DNA of 64,000 bases from an uncultured Gammaproteobacteria bacterium (GCA_947259485.1 CAMYLU010000003.1:161588-225587), one strand, 5' to 3'. Numbered from the stretch's first letter, positions 8,830 to 19,698 are shown. The notes: generated by a model not told the origin, from the letters alone. Translations and numbers: made by a program.

Positions 8830-9626
8830 TCCCACTGGTAGGCGCTGGCGGTAAATCCCGCCACCGGTTCCTTGAAAACTCTTTTAGCCGCAGTTTGTCC
8901 AATGCCATAGCAAACCTGCAGCGGCAACAGATGCTCTTCGCGCGGATGACAGTAGCGCGCATGCGGTGCTGAATCCCAACCAGTCAACCGTTGTTCGCGC
9001 TCTGTTTCGGACAGATCAGGATCGCCGCAAACCTCGGCTAGCCAGGTTTCAAACTCCTGGTTGCGGAGATCAATGGAGTCATCGCGCTTACTCATTAACG
9101 CTTCCATATTATGGAACGAAAAACCTGAGCCGAGTATCAGCAGGTTTTCAGATTTCAGTTTCGCCAGCGCATTGCCGATTCGAATGTGCTCGGCGGCATC
9201 GAGGCTCGCCGCGAGCGAAATCTGTATGCAGGGAATATCGGCCAACGGATACATCAACATCAAGGGCACGAACATACCGTGGTCGAATCCACGCTCATGA
9301 TCGAGATTGCAGTCGGTGCCGGCCTGCTGCAACAAGCTCTGAACTTTGCCTGCAAGTTCAGGATTACCGGGGGCCGGGTACTGGTATTCGTAGGTTTCGG
9401 CGGGGAATCCGGTGTAGTCGAACAGCAAAGGTGGTGCGGCCGCCGCGGTAATGGTAACCACGGGCTCTTCCCAGTGGGCACTGATGACAATGATGGCATC
9501 CGGTTTTGCTATCGTTTCCGGAAAGGATCGCAAAAAACGATTCATAGCGGCGTGGCCCGGCTCGTTAAGCAAAGGCAGCGGCCCGCCACCATGGGGGAAA
9601 AAGAGAATAGTGGCGTTATTATTCAT
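8826..9626 (-). CDS. LigB-family extradiol dioxygenase (DODA/YgiD-like)
   Basis: 266-residue class III extradiol ring-cleavage dioxygenase-like enzyme of the 4,5-DOPA dioxygenase subgroup. Metal-ligand and catalytic histidines appear at H12 (FFPHGGGPL), H51 (ISAHWEEP), H116 (GFDHGMFVPL) and H172 (SGFSFHNM). Plant DODA and E. coli YgiD open the catechol ring of DOPA; the bacterial substrate is often unknown. Its ATG overlaps the stop of the upstream FMN reductase gene (TAATG), so the two are translationally coupled. Confidence 0.85.
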   Translation of the reverse strand: MNNNATILFFPHGGGPLPLLNEPGHAAMNRFLRSFPETIAKPDAIIVISAHWEEPVVTITAAAAPPLLFDYTGFPAETYEYQYPAPGNPELAGKVQSLLQQAGTDCNLDHERGFDHGMFVPLMLMYPLADIPCIQISLAASLDAAEHIRIGNALAKLKSENLLILGSGFSFHNMEALMSKRDDSIDLRNQEFETWLAEVCGDPDLSETEREQRLTGWDSAPHARYCHPREEHLLPLQVCYGIGQTAAKRVFKEPVAGFTASAYQWD

Positions 9627-10159
9627 TACTTGAACAGGCGATTAACCGCCTCCAGCAACTGAGACGCGATATCGTCGTTCACAATCACGCCCGCTTCAAG
9701 ATCAAAATTCTCGCCGAACGAAGGCACCGAAACGCTCGCTTTTACCTGGCCACCAAAGCGGGGAATCTGCCTCACCGCGAGCTCGAGCACCGACCGGCCA
9801 CCGCGACCACCTGGAGAGGTCGACAACAAAACCATTGGCTGATCCTGGTAAACCTTGGGCTGAATCCGTGATACCCAGTCATAGAGGTTCTTGTAGGCGA
9901 CACCGTAGCTGCCGTTATGTTCGGCAAAGGAAATAATGATGCCGTCGCAATCGCTTATTTTTTTGAGGAATGCCTGCGCGAGTTCAGGCTGACCCACATC
10001 CTCTTCACGATCGATGCTGAACAATGGTAATTCGTAATCGTTCAGATCGAGGATTTCAACGTCAGCCCCATCCAACAATCCACTGGCATAGGTCACCAGC
10101 TTTTTATTGATCGAACGGCTGCTGTTGCTTGCAGCGAAAGCGATAACTTTTTTATTCAT
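9626..10159 (-). CDS. NADPH-dependent FMN reductase family protein
   Basis: 177-residue flavodoxin-like protein of the SsuE/ChrR/azoreductase family. FAASNSSRSINKKL near the N-terminus is the FMN phosphate loop, and AEHNGSYGVAYKNLYDWVSR in the middle is the signature around the flavin ring. Such enzymes reduce FMN, quinones or azo dyes. The gene starts 3 nt after proB and overlaps the dioxygenase start by one base, so it links the proB transcript to the ring-cleavage enzyme. A joint role with that dioxygenase is inferred from coupling only. Confidence 0.85.
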   Translation of the reverse strand: MNKKVIAFAASNSSRSINKKLVTYASGLLDGADVEILDLNDYELPLFSIDREEDVGQPELAQAFLKKISDCDGIIISFAEHNGSYGVAYKNLYDWVSRIQPKVYQDQPMVLLSTSPGGRGGRSVLELAVRQIPRFGGQVKASVSVPSFGENFDLEAGVIVNDDIASQLLEAVNRLFK

Positions 10160-10162
10160 GGT

Positions 10163-12353
<2,191 letters not shown>

Positions 12354-12359
12354 CTACTG

Positions 12360-12614
12360 CTAGTTCACCACGCTCACAAAGGTACGATTGTGACGTCCCC
12401 TGACCTTGAATTCGACCTTGCCTTCGGCTTTCGCGTAGAGCGTGTGATCCTTGCCACAGCCGACATTGTCACCGGGGTGAAACTTGGTGCCGCGCTGGCG
12501 TACCAGGATGTTGCCCGGGATTACCACCTCGCCACCGAACTTCTTCACGCCTAAACGTTTGGATTCGGAATCGCGACCGTTGCGGGTGCTGCCCGCCGCT
12601 TTCTTATGTGCCAT
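12360..12614 (-). CDS. rpmA: 50S ribosomal protein L27
   Basis: 84-residue L27, a basic protein whose N-terminal tail reaches the peptidyl transferase centre. The start [20 protein letters not shown] is diagnostic and shows the mature gammaproteobacterial form with no cleavable N-terminal extension. It follows rplU after 10 nt in the standard rplU-rpmA operon. Confidence 0.98.
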   Translation of the reverse strand: MAHKKAAGSTRNGRDSESKRLGVKKFGGEVVIPGNILVRQRGTKFHPGDNVGCGKDHTLYAKAEGKVEFKVRGRHNRTFVSVVN

Positions 12615-12624
12615 TGTTCAGACC

Positions 12625-12936
12625 CTATGCCTTGATATCGGTAACTTCGATTTCAGTATAACTTTGACGGTGCCCCGCCTGGGTACGCGAATGTTTACGG
12701 CGGCGGAATTTAATAATTTCCACCTTGTCGCCGCGACCCTGCGCCATGATTTTGGCCGTCACTGTCGCCTTGTCGAGCGTCGGGGTTCCTACTGAAACCT
12801 TGTCGCCGTCAGCAACCATCAACACGTTGTCGAGCTTAACGGTCGAACCTTCGTCGCCGTCAAGCTTTTCTACGCGCAGGGTCTCGCCCTTGGTTACCTT
12901 GTACTGTTTTCCGCCGGTGGCGATGACAGCGTACAT
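12625..12936 (-). CDS. rplU: 50S ribosomal protein L21
   Basis: 103-residue L21, starting [18 protein letters not shown] and ending with the [19 protein letters not shown] signature that contacts 23S rRNA. First gene of the rplU-rpmA-obgE-proB series. Its promoter must lie within 12937-13060, before repeat C1. ispB, the usual divergent neighbour of rplU in E. coli, is 4.7 kb away here. Confidence 0.98.
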   Translation of the reverse strand: MYAVIATGGKQYKVTKGETLRVEKLDGDEGSTVKLDNVLMVADGDKVSVGTPTLDKATVTAKIMAQGRGDKVEIIKFRRRKHSRTQAGHRQSYTEIEVTDIKA

Positions 12937-13059
12937 GTGTTACTCCGATGCAATACTGAAAAAGGTGGCGAATTCTAGCCGCTGCCAGCCAACAGGTCAA
13001 TGCCTTTAACCCCAAGCTCCCGGTATCGGCTTATGAATCTTTTACATAATCGCCTCATC

Positions 13060-13254
13060 GGCAAACGCTGAAACCACTAGCGACTGACTGGGTGGCCTGC
13101 GGCTTCCTGAAAACAGGTTGATTTTGAAGGGCAAGGCGAGACTCAACATCCATGTCTCGACTCGCCACAGGCCGCGTCCCTGCGGCCTGACCCTTCAAAA
13201 TCAACCTGTTTTCAGCACCCAGCCTTTACGTCGCTAGTGGTTTCAGCGTTTGCC
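13060..13254 (+). repeat. Palindromic element, family C copy 1 (two private stems)
   Basis: 195-bp element with two nested perfect stems. Outer arms 13060-13084 and 13230-13254 pair 25/25. Inner arms 13107-13131 and 13191-13215 pair 25/25. Between the stems lie the constant blocks GACTGACTGGGTGGCCTGCG and CACCCAGCCTTTACG shared with C2. The apex contains CGAGAC...GTCTCG and AGGCCGC...GCGGCCT hairpins. C2 has the same length and spacing but different stem sequence. With B1 it fills most of the 468-bp gap between rplU and znuB. Confidence 0.85.
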
Positions 13255-13282
13255 TAGGTAGCACTGCCTTCTCGAATAAAAA

Positions 13283-13393
13283 GGCGTGGGCATTGGGAAT
13301 TGTTTGCGAGACGCTGCGCAACAGGGATGTTGCGCGCGAGCCTACATGGATGTATTCACGGCGTTCTCGCAAACAATTCCCGATGACCGCGCC
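13283..13393 (+). repeat. Palindromic element, family B copy 1
   Basis: 111-bp element, 28 nt after C1. Its 29-bp arms 13283-13311 and 13365-13393 pair with three mismatches. The core GCGCAACAGGGATGTTGCGC is itself a hairpin and is followed by GAGCCTACATGG and TATTCACGGCG. The middle of the arms (GGGAATTGTTTGCG) differs from B2 and B3 but pairs within this copy. It ends 12 nt from the znuB stop codon. Confidence 0.85.
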
Positions 13394-13405
13394 GAATCGG
13401 AGCGA

Positions 13406-14218
13406 TTACTCGAGGTGGGGTTTGAGGCTGCGGGTAACGACGAGGGTCAGGAGCAGCAACAGGGTGGCGCTGACGACGATGGCGGGGCCGGTCTGCCAGT
13501 CGAAATGGAAGGAGCCAGTGATGCCGCCGGCGAGAGCGCCAAGGCCGTAAAGTCCACTGATAAAAACCATTTGCTCGGGGCTGCGACTGAACAGGCGCGC
13601 GCTCGTGGTCGGGATAACCAGCATCGCCGCGATCAGCAGCACGCCCATGACCTTCATCATTACCGCCACCAGCAATGCAATCATGATGTACATCAGGAAC
13701 TGGACCTTGCGCACCTCGATGCCCTCGGCCTGAGCGATTTCACGGCTGACCGAGACCGCGACAAAAGAGCGCCAGTGATGCAACAGTACAAACAGCAACA
13801 GCACCGTGGTTACCAGCAAGGTCAATAAATCGCTGGTGGTGGTGGCGAGTAGATCGCCAAATAAAATGGCCTCGAGGTTAACCGTATTGGCGGGCAGCAA
13901 GCCCACCAGGATAATGCCACCCGCAAGCCCGGTGTGGGAAATAATCGCGAGCGTGGTTTCGGAAAGCGCGGTATTGAAACTGGTTACCCGGCTCAGCGAA
14001 AACACGATTAGCAGGGCTACCGCCAACACCCCGAATATGGGTTGCACCTGCAGCAGCAATCCTAGGCCAACCCCCATGACCGCGGCATGTCCCAGGGTGT
14101 CGCTTAAAAATGCAAGTCTCTGCCACACCATCAGACATCCCATGGGGGCCGCAATGGCGACCATGATCAGGCCAGCAATGACAGCGCGTACCGCAAAATC
14201 ATCGAGCCATTCAATCAT
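13406..14218 (-). CDS. znuB: Zinc ABC transporter, permease
   Basis: 270-residue ABC-3 family permease of the ZnuABC zinc importer, with about eight membrane segments. MVWQRLAFLSDTLGHAAVMG is the typical start of the family and LPANTVNLEAILFGDLLA a conserved middle segment. The ATG at 14218 is chosen because it starts at the family N-terminus and overlaps znuC by 8 nt; an upstream reading to 14317 would lie inside znuC and is unlikely. Expected to be under Zur control with znuC. Confidence 0.95.
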   Translation of the reverse strand: MIEWLDDFAVRAVIAGLIMVAIAAPMGCLMVWQRLAFLSDTLGHAAVMGVGLGLLLQVQPIFGVLAVALLIVFSLSRVTSFNTALSETTLAIISHTGLAGGIILVGLLPANTVNLEAILFGDLLATTTSDLLTLLVTTVLLLFVLLHHWRSFVAVSVSREIAQAEGIEVRKVQFLMYIMIALLVAVMMKVMGVLLIAAMLVIPTTSARLFSRSPEQMVFISGLYGLGALAGGITGSFHFDWQTGPAIVVSATLLLLLTLVVTRSLKPHLE

Positions 14219-14963
14219 GCCGATGCTCCGGGGATTCACCCGACACATCGTGTTCGTGATCGTGGTGATGGGTATAGATAGCGATAGAATCCGAGGCCTG
14301 CTGCCCGAATAACGCAAGATACTCCGGATGCTGGCTAACCGATTCGGGCAAACCCGAGCAGCACAGGTGCTGGTTTAGGCAAAGCACCTGGTCGGTTTGC
14401 GACATCACCAGGTGTAAATCATGTGACACCAGCAACACCGCGCATTGCAGCTGGTCACGCAGTTCGCCGATTAGCTTATACATTCTGGTCTCTCCGCTGA
14501 CATCAACCCCCGCGGTCGGCTCATCGAGCACGATCAGGTCAGGCTGCCCAAGCGTGGTACGGGCCAGCAATACCCGCTTTAACTCACCCTCGGACAATGA
14601 GCGCACCTGTCGTTGTTTCAGGTAGGCAACCTCGGTCTGGGCCAGGGCACGGTCGAGCTCCTGGTCGGTAGGGCTATAGGTTAATTGCAGCAGGCGCTTA
14701 ACGCTAAGTGGCATTAGCGTATTGACATAAACTTTTTGTGGTAGGTAACCAATCCGCAACCCGGGCATGCGTTCGATTTCACCCTCGAAGTCGCCGATCA
14801 GGCCATTGACGATATTGGTCAAGGTTGTTTTTCCGGCCCCGTTGGGGCCAATGATTGTGGTAATCTCGGCGCGCCGCAATTCGAAGCTGATGTCATCGAG
14901 AATCTGCCGCTTACCCAGTGTCAGGCTCAAACGGCGCGCGCGAACCAGTAATTCAGCCTGCAT
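14211..14963 (-). CDS. znuC: Zinc ABC transporter, ATP-binding protein
   Basis: 250-residue ATPase energising zinc uptake. Walker A is GPNGAGKTTL, the signature is LSEGELKRV and Walker B LIVLDEPTAGVD. The C-terminal part is His-rich (YTHHHDHEHDVSGE and EHRHD), as often in ZnuC, and may sense or buffer zinc. The ATG at 14963 gives the standard N-terminus MQAELLVRARRLSL and overlaps zur by 11 nt; the longer reading runs through zur and is rejected. Order zur-znuC-znuB with tight overlaps implies one transcript. Confidence 0.96.
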   Translation of the reverse strand: MQAELLVRARRLSLTLGKRQILDDISFELRRAEITTIIGPNGAGKTTLTNIVNGLIGDFEGEIERMPGLRIGYLPQKVYVNTLMPLSVKRLLQLTYSPTDQELDRALAQTEVAYLKQRQVRSLSEGELKRVLLARTTLGQPDLIVLDEPTAGVDVSGETRMYKLIGELRDQLQCAVLLVSHDLHLVMSQTDQVLCLNQHLCCSGLPESVSQHPEYLALFGQQASDSIAIYTHHHDHEHDVSGESPEHRHD

Positions 14964-15450
14964 GTTTCTGACACTGCGCGCAGATCCCGGTGATTTCGAC
15001 GACCGAATGGTCGACTGCAAAACCCAGGTTATTGGCTTCGACCAGCAGCGGAGGATCACTGTCTTCAAGCTCCGCCACCTGCTCGCAATCGCGGCAAATC
15101 AGAAACTGGGCGGCGCACTGATGCCCCGGATGCACGCAGGAAATAAATGCGTTCCTGCTTTCAATTCGATGAATCAATCCTTCCGACATCAGGAACTCGA
15201 GTGCGCGATAAACGATAGGCGGGGCAATTATTACGGACGGATTGACCCGGTTGAGCTCGGCAAGGATATCGTAGGCACCCATGGGCTGGTGACTGGCAAG
15301 CAGGATTTCGAGCACCTGCCTGCGCCGCGACGTCAGGCGCAATTTGCGGGTTTCACATAGCTGCTTGGCTTCGGACAATAGCTGGCGCTGGCAGCGACCA
15401 TGGTCGTGCTTACGAAAAGCGATATCGGCAAAATTAGTTTTTCGCGCCAT
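14953..15450 (-). CDS. zur: Zinc uptake regulator Zur (Fur family)
   Basis: 165-residue Fur-family repressor. The winged helix lies around LRLTSRRRQVLEILLASHQP and IVYRALEFLMSEGLIHRIES; the dimerisation domain has HPGHQCAAQFLICRDC and ICAQCQKH, giving the two CxxC pairs of the structural zinc site. The zinc-operon context (znuC, znuB, znuA) and the palindrome 3 nt upstream of its start identify it as Zur rather than Fur. It probably represses itself and znuA under zinc sufficiency. Confidence 0.95.
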   Translation of the reverse strand: MARKTNFADIAFRKHDHGRCQRQLLSEAKQLCETRKLRLTSRRRQVLEILLASHQPMGAYDILAELNRVNPSVIIAPPIVYRALEFLMSEGLIHRIESRNAFISCVHPGHQCAAQFLICRDCEQVAELEDSDPPLLVEANNLGFAVDHSVVEITGICAQCQKHAG

Positions 15451-15452
15451 TG

Positions 15453-15467
15453 TGTTATATTATAACG
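15453..15467. promoter_or_regulatory. Zur box
   Basis: TGTTATATTATAACG matches the gammaproteobacterial Zur operator TGTTATAwTATAACA at all but the last base and is almost perfectly palindromic. It sits in the 53-bp gap between zur (start 15450) and znuA (start 15504), so one bound Zur could silence both directions. Confidence 0.9.
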
Positions 15468-15503
15468 TAACTGACTTTTTTGCCACACCTCTATATCCCT
15501 CGG

Positions 15504-16322
15504 ATGCGTTTCTTTATCCTGCTGTTATGTCTGCAATCTGCTGCACTCTGTGCCTCGCCTCGCGTGGTTACATCGATCGCGCCGCTGCATGAATTGACAG
15601 CTGCAATAATGAAGGGCGTCGGAGAACCTGCCTTGATCATCAAGGACCATGCTTCCACACATCATTTCGCTTTCAAGCCCTCACACATGATATTGCTGCA
15701 ACAGGCCGATCTCGTTGTCTGGGTTGGACGTCAATTTGAGGCCGGGTTTAATCGCGTGCCGGATGTTTTACCGCCTTCGACACAACAACTTGAATTACTA
15801 CCCGGGCTTGGCATCGAGAATGGGGATGGCCACATCTGGTATTCTCCAAAGCTATTACTGCGCAGTATTAAAATCATCGTATCCGCACTGACCAAACTGG
15901 ATCCCGAGAATCGCACACAATATAAAGTAAACGCCGACAGACTGATCGAAGCCATAGACAACTGGCGCCAGAATGAGCAAACCCAATGGCAAAATCATCA
16001 ACCGCGATTTATTACGGACCACGAATTTACAGGCCATTTCGAAGCTGATATGGGGTTTAAATCCATTGCCACAATTCATGATCAGCACGACACCCACGGT
16101 GGTTTCAAAGACCTCATCCGGATCGAAAGCCTGCTGCGCACAAATCCTGCAGCCTGTCTACTGACAATGGAAAATCCTGCCTCGCCGCTGGCCCAAAACC
16201 TGGCGCAGAAATATCAATTACAGATCGTTAACGTGCTGACGATGATGGCAACCAATTCGCAATCACCGCTTATAGTGCAACGTCTCGACCAGCTCAGTGT
16301 AGCGCTACGAGGCTGTCTTTAA
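15504..16322 (+). CDS. znuA: Zinc ABC transporter, periplasmic binding protein
   Basis: 272-residue cluster 9 solute-binding protein capturing zinc in the periplasm for ZnuBC. MRFFILLLCLQSAALCASP is a signal peptide. Ligand regions are visible: DHASTHHFAFKPSH (first His), DGHIWYSP (second His, usually DPHIWLSP) and TDHEFTGHFE (third). The long His/Asp-rich loop of E. coli ZnuA is missing, leaving only the short HASTHH segment. The ATG at 15504 precedes the signal peptide; a TTG at 15480 would add eight residues and run closer to the Zur box. Confidence 0.93.
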   Translation: MRFFILLLCLQSAALCASPRVVTSIAPLHELTAAIMKGVGEPALIIKDHASTHHFAFKPSHMILLQQADLVVWVGRQFEAGFNRVPDVLPPSTQQLELLPGLGIENGDGHIWYSPKLLLRSIKIIVSALTKLDPENRTQYKVNADRLIEAIDNWRQNEQTQWQNHQPRFITDHEFTGHFEADMGFKSIATIHDQHDTHGGFKDLIRIESLLRTNPAACLLTMENPASPLAQNLAQKYQLQIVNVLTMMATNSQSPLIVQRLDQLSVALRGCL

Positions 16323-16427
16323 CGGATAATGCGAATAAGCCCACTGAATACACCTAAAATCAGATTCAATTGCTAACTGCGCCGACAGCCGTTACATTCA
16401 ATACAATTATAATTATCAAGCAATAAT

Positions 16428-17612
16428 ATGACTAACCCGGTCGGCTCGGACAGCCTCACTCCCCTCTACGTCTACGACGAATCGACACGTAATGAACTTA
16501 TCGAGCAAGCACGACAATTGCCCTCGGTGGAGGTCAGCTCGGCGGCAGCCGCCAACGCGGTCATGCTCGGTGGCGGTTATTTCACCCCCCTGCAGGGGTA
16601 CATGAGTCTTGACGACGCACTCAGTGTTGCCGACAGCATGCATATGACCGATGGCAGTTTCTTCCCGGTGCCAATCCTTAACCTGGTGGAATCGATTGCC
16701 GATATCGAGGGTGCCGAGCAGATCGCGTTGTGCGATCCGAACGTCGCGGGTAACCCGGTAATCGCAATTCAACAAGTTGATGCAATTGAACTGGTCAGCG
16801 ACGCACAAATGGCGCTTATGACCGAAAAAGTTTATCGCACTACCGACAACGAGCATCCCGGAGTGGAGGCATTTAACAGTCACGGTCGCTACGCAATCAG
16901 TGGCCCGATCCAGGTGCTGAATTTCAGTTACTTTGAAACCGACTTCCCCGATACTTTCAGAACCGCGGTACAGATCCGCGACGAAATCGAGCAACGCGGA
17001 TGGAAGCGCGTGGTTGCATTCCAGACGCGCAACCCGATGCATCTTGCGCATGAAGAGCTATGCCACATGGCAATGCAGCGACTCGAATGTGACGGGCTCG
17101 TAATCCATATGTTGCTGGGCCAACTCAAGCCGGGCGATATTCCGGCCGACGTGCGCGACGACGCGATTCGCACCATGGTGCGACTGTACTTCCCGGAAAA
17201 CAGCGCCATCGTTACCGGTTACGGATTTGATATGCTCTACGCCGGCCCTCGCGAGGCCGTATTGCACGCCTACTTCCGTCAGAACATGGGCGCGAGTCAT
17301 TTCATTATCGGTCGCGATCACGCGGGCGTCGGCGATTACTATGGCGCCTTCGATGCGCAAACAATCTTTGACACCGAGGTCCCGCCTGATGCGCTCGAAA
17401 TTGAAATCTTCCGTGCCGACCATACCGCCTGGTCGAAAAAACTGAACCGGGTGGTGATGATGAACGAAGCACCGGATCACAGCAAAGAGGATTTCGTGCT
17501 GCTTTCCGGTACCCGGGTGCGCGAAATGCTCAGTGAAGGTATCGCGCCGCCGAAGGAATTTTCACGCCCCGAGGTCGCTGAAATCCTGATCAATTACTAT
17601 CAATCTAACTAA
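16428..17612 (+). CDS. sat: Sulfate adenylyltransferase, single-chain Sat type
   Basis: 394-residue ATP sulfurylase interconverting sulfate plus ATP with adenylylsulfate plus diphosphate. The catalytic QTRNPMHLAHEE motif and GRDHAGVGDYYG are intact, as is SGTRVREMLSEG near the C-terminus. No APS kinase domain is fused. Most assimilatory gammaproteobacteria use CysDN, whereas this Sat form is common in sulfur oxidisers, where it makes ATP from APS; it also serves assimilation in some bacteria. No apr, cys or dsr gene is in the window to decide between the two. Confidence 0.93.
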   Translation: MTNPVGSDSLTPLYVYDESTRNELIEQARQLPSVEVSSAAAANAVMLGGGYFTPLQGYMSLDDALSVADSMHMTDGSFFPVPILNLVESIADIEGAEQIALCDPNVAGNPVIAIQQVDAIELVSDAQMALMTEKVYRTTDNEHPGVEAFNSHGRYAISGPIQVLNFSYFETDFPDTFRTAVQIRDEIEQRGWKRVVAFQTRNPMHLAHEELCHMAMQRLECDGLVIHMLLGQLKPGDIPADVRDDAIRTMVRLYFPENSAIVTGYGFDMLYAGPREAVLHAYFRQNMGASHFIIGRDHAGVGDYYGAFDAQTIFDTEVPPDALEIEIFRADHTAWSKKLNRVVMMNEAPDHSKEDFVLLSGTRVREMLSEGIAPPKEFSRPEVAEILINYYQSN

Positions 17613-17667
17613 ATAAAACCAGCACTTATGCTAGATCGCGGGCAATGTCTTTGCGATACTCCGCACT

Positions 17668-18669
17668 ATGTCTGAAGCAGCATTAACACCGGGTCATTCA
17701 TTCGCGCTGGAAGACCTCAAAAACCTCACCGACAGCGATATGCTGCGGGTAAACCAGGTCATTACTGACAACCTGGCATCGGAGGTGGCACTGATCAACC
17801 AGCTTAGCCAGCATATTATTCTCAGTGGCGGCAAACGCCTGCGCCCGATGCTGGTTATCCTCGCCGCGAAAGCCTGTCGATACCAGGGTGAAGAAGATGC
17901 GCTGCTCGCCGCGGTAATCGAATTTATTCACACCGCGACCCTGTTGCATGACGATGTTGTCGATGACTCCGAGATGCGTCGCGGCAAGGAAACGGCAAGC
18001 ACGATCTGGGGTAATGAAGCCGCGGTACTGGTCGGTGATTACCTTTATTCACGCGCCTTCCAGATGATGGTGCGTGCACAGTCGATGCCAATCATGGATT
18101 TGCTGGCGAACACGACCAATACCATCGCCCAGGGAGAAGTGCTGCAGCTGCTCAATATTCGTGATCCGAATACCGATGAAGCCGGGTATCACGAGGTGAT
18201 CTATGCCAAGACTGCCTGCCTGTTCGAGGCCGCGGCCCGCATCGGTGCGATGCTTGGGGCGGTACCTGCGGAACAGGAGCACGCGTTGCAAACCTACGGC
18301 AAACATCTCGGTGTTGCATTCCAGCTAATTGACGATGCGCTCGATTACTCGGCGCAAAGCGACGAACTGGGTAAAAACGTCGGTGATGATCTGGCCGAAG
18401 GCAAACCAACCCTGCCGTTGATTCGCGCCATGGAAATCGGCAACAGCCATCAGCAAAAATTGATTCGCGATGCAATCGAAAATGGCAGGGCCGATTGTTT
18501 TGACGAAATTCACCAGGCAATTCAGGAAACCGGGGCCCTGCAATACACCGTCGATCAGGCACAGTCTGAAGCCGTTCTGGCCAGGCAGCAAATTGCCTGC
18601 CTCGAGGAGTCCCCCTATAAACAGGCATTGATCTTTCTGGCGGAATACGCGGTTGAAAGACGCTATTGA
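17668..18669 (+). CDS. ispB: Octaprenyl diphosphate synthase
   Basis: 333-residue trans-prenyltransferase making the C40 side chain of ubiquinone. The first Asp-rich motif is DDVVD at residues 95-99 (LLHDDVVDDSEMRRG), preceded by GGKRLRP; the second is QLIDDALDY. Length matches IspB rather than the ~300-residue IspA. Chain length cannot be proven from sequence alone. Its stop overlaps the start of the methyltransferase gene (ATTGA). Confidence 0.93.
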   Translation: MSEAALTPGHSFALEDLKNLTDSDMLRVNQVITDNLASEVALINQLSQHIILSGGKRLRPMLVILAAKACRYQGEEDALLAAVIEFIHTATLLHDDVVDDSEMRRGKETASTIWGNEAAVLVGDYLYSRAFQMMVRAQSMPIMDLLANTTNTIAQGEVLQLLNIRDPNTDEAGYHEVIYAKTACLFEAAARIGAMLGAVPAEQEHALQTYGKHLGVAFQLIDDALDYSAQSDELGKNVGDDLAEGKPTLPLIRAMEIGNSHQQKLIRDAIENGRADCFDEIHQAIQETGALQYTVDQAQSEAVLARQQIACLEESPYKQALIFLAEYAVERRY

Positions 18670-19691
18670 ATCCATTTGAAAAACTACTTGGCGAAAAGGC
18701 AATATTACTTGCCGACGGAGCTACGGGTACCACCTTCTTCGGCCTGGGGCTGCAGAGTGGTGATGCCCCTGAACTGTGGAACGTTGATTTCCCCGAACGG
18801 GTAGCCCTGCACTACCAGGCTTTTGTCGACGCCGGATCAGACCTGGTACTAACCAATAGCTTTGGCGGTACCCGCTATCGACTCAAACTGCACCAGGCCG
18901 AGTCGCGTGTGGGCGAGTTAAATATTGCCGCGGCGACAATTCTGCGTGAGGTGGCTGACAATTGCGACCGCGAAGTCATCGTTGCGGGCTCGATGGGGCC
19001 CACCGGTGAAATTCTTGCACCGCTGGGTGATTTACAGTCCGAAGATGCCATCTCGGCCTTTGCCGAGCAGGCACTCGCGCTGGAGCAGGGTGGCGCCGAC
19101 GTTATCTGGATAGAAACCATGTCCTCGCAGGAGGAAGTCGAGTACGCGGTTCGAGGTGCGCAACAAACGGCTCTGCCGATCGTGTTTACCATGAGTTTCG
19201 ACACCAACGGTCGCACCATGATGGGTGTGGGCGCCGAGGATATGATGAAATTGAACCACCGCCTCGGTGTGCATGCCTGCGGCACCAACTGTGGTATCGG
19301 CGCATCCGAAGTGGTCGCAGCGATCCTTAACATGCAAGCCAGCAAACCCGCCGATGGCGATGATCCGATCCTGGTGGCCAAGGCAAACTGCGGCATTCCC
19401 GAATTCATTGACGGTGAGATACATTACAACGGCACCCCGGAAATCATGGCACGCTATGCCACCATGGCGCGCGACGCCGGTGCGCGTATCGTCGGCGGCT
19501 GCTGTGGTACCTCGCCCGAACACGTCGCGGCGATGCGCCATGCGCTAGACAATACCGAACCCGGTCCAGTTCCGAGCATCGACGATGTAGAACGCGAACT
19601 CGGCACGGTGACCAGGGGTGCGCACGCCCAGGCCAGCGGCCAGCATGAAGTGCAAACGCGCGGCAGTTCGCGTCGCCGTCGGCGCCGCTAA
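18666..19691 (+). CDS. Homocysteine S-methyltransferase family protein (BHMT/MetH-N like)
   Basis: 341-residue zinc-dependent homocysteine methyltransferase. The TIM barrel starts LLADGATGTTFFGLGL; zinc cysteines are in HACGTNCGIG and GGCCGTSPEHV. No folate, cobalamin or activation domain follows, so the methyl donor is probably glycine betaine or S-methylmethionine. It starts with TTG at 18666, four bases before the end of ispB, implying coupling. The last ~35 residues are a low-complexity tail ending SSRRRRRR, not part of the barrel and possibly RNA- or nucleotide-binding. A betaine-related role would fit the Rieske oxygenase at 2.3 kb, but the two are distant. Confidence 0.8.
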   Translation: MNPFEKLLGEKAILLADGATGTTFFGLGLQSGDAPELWNVDFPERVALHYQAFVDAGSDLVLTNSFGGTRYRLKLHQAESRVGELNIAAATILREVADNCDREVIVAGSMGPTGEILAPLGDLQSEDAISAFAEQALALEQGGADVIWIETMSSQEEVEYAVRGAQQTALPIVFTMSFDTNGRTMMGVGAEDMMKLNHRLGVHACGTNCGIGASEVVAAILNMQASKPADGDDPILVAKANCGIPEFIDGEIHYNGTPEIMARYATMARDAGARIVGGCCGTSPEHVAAMRHALDNTEPGPVPSIDDVERELGTVTRGAHAQASGQHEVQTRGSSRRRRRR

Positions 19692-19698
19692 TTCCCGA

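Noticed and set aside
13286..13828. 180-residue plus-strand frame opposite znuB
   Set aside because: It begins in repeat B1 and is antisense to znuB, with low-complexity Gln/His content; a shadow.
14964..15068. Upstream start for znuC
   Set aside because: It would run through the end of zur; the ATG at 14963 matches the ZnuC family N-terminus.
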